DNA from: Sporosarcina sp. E16_8
GTDB taxonomy: Bacteria; Bacillota; Bacilli; Bacillales_A; Planococcaceae
Assembly (NCBI RefSeq): GCF_017347095.1
Contig: NZ_JADPRZ010000016.1
Coordinates: 1-61,837 of the forward strand
Reading direction: 5' to 3'
Length of the DNA: 61,837 nt
Shown: piece after piece, positions 61,775 through 61,837 of the stretch
How the letters are laid out: each line of letters opens with the position of its first letter
Position numbering within the stretch: position 1 is the stretch's first letter
The notes under the pieces: model-generated
Told to the model about the DNA's origin: nothing
Seen by the model: the letters and a program-made list of their open reading frames with translations, nothing else
Database searches by the model: none
Made by a program: the position numbers and the translations under genes

Positions 61775-61837
61775 CTTCAATCCCGTTGATTTCCGTTCCG
61801 AGCGGACGCTTTCCGCGGGCACGGCTTCAGCCTCCTC
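61775..61837. repeat. GC-rich dispersed Bacillales repeat, cut by the window end
   Basis: CCGTTGATTTCCGTTCCGAG followed by CGGACGCTTTCCGCGGGCAC and GGCTTCAGCCTCCTC is the start of a repeat I recall as frequent between genes in Bacillaceae and Planococcaceae. The GC content is clearly above that of its surroundings. It runs off the window. Confidence 0.6.

Overview
The window reads as chromosomal DNA from a low-to-moderate GC, endospore-forming member of the Bacillales, most likely Planococcaceae close to Sporosarcina. Support comes from gene content and order. The 5' end of a 16S rRNA gene with tandem promoters is followed by ygxA, ygzB, perR, bcp/ygaF, hemL/gsaB, ygaE, ygaD and ygaC, then sspE, fabL, mutY, yfhP, yfhH, recX and yfhF. 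This is the neighbourhood I recall from Bacillus subtilis, broken up by local insertions. A gamma-type spore protein, the spore-cortex enzyme PdaA and a SigD-type motAB promoter point to a motile spore former. The genus is an inference from memory, not from a search.

Layout. 0-6.9 kb: rRNA promoter region, ygxA/ygzB, the peroxide regulator PerR with its own Per box, a 2-hydroxyacid dehydrogenase, peroxiredoxin Bcp, HemL and a YgaE-type membrane protein. 6.9-15.7 kb: a complete peptide ABC importer (two ATPases, lipoprotein, two permeases), a decayed lipoprotein paralogue and the ABC exporter YgaD. 15.7-17.3 kb: a mosaic array of dispersed repeats around the DUF402 gene ygaC. 17.3-28.2 kb: sspE, fabL, mutY, yfhP, yfhH, recX, yfhF, pdaA, an MFS transporter, a small SE1561-type gene and class I fumarase. 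28.2-38.2 kb: a P1B-type metal ATPase behind two Fur-like boxes, a YihY-type membrane protein, YtxH, an alanine/glycine symporter, a DUF1128 gene, motAB, aminopeptidase AmpS and a beta carbonic anhydrase. 38.2-46.6 kb: GNAT, PepF, a TspO-like protein, ThiT under a TPP riboswitch, DUF4870, methionine aminopeptidase, a DEAD-box-like helicase and an amidase. 46.7-52.3 kb: an FbpA-like peptide, an SDR, a fatty-acid-hydroxylase-type protein, an ATP-grasp ligase, a GDPD and an S66 carboxypeptidase. 52.5-58.3 kb: a 5-oxoprolinase locus (ycsI, NRAMP-like ycsG and pxpA divergent from pxpB-pxpC, with an IclR regulator). 58.3-61.8 kb: a DMT transporter, a chimeric PTS-EIIB/SIS remnant, YnfA and a small phospholipase-A2-like protein.

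How genes work together. PerR and Bcp serve peroxide defence, and the P1B ATPase plausibly adds Fur/PerR-controlled metal efflux. The Opp genes import peptides, which AmpS and PepF could help degrade. PxpABC with an NRAMP-like transporter recycles 5-oxoproline. An S66 peptidase and an ATP-grasp ligase with possible cell-wall links lie near each other.

The most unusual content is not the housekeeping genes. It is (i) an element starting with TGTTGATTAACC placed 11 to 31 nt after the stop codon of three unrelated genes, always in the gene's orientation; (ii) a two-hairpin repeat with covarying stems just upstream of ygaE and yfhP; (iii) an in-frame EIIB-SIS fusion left by deletion in a sugar PTS locus; (iv) a peptide-binding lipoprotein gene with a clean internal deletion of about 200 codons beside a 10-bp direct repeat; and (v) a mosaic repeat family bounded by AAAAGCG and GGAGTCTAGAC. 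No CRISPR array, prophage, intact insertion sequence or tRNA was recognised.
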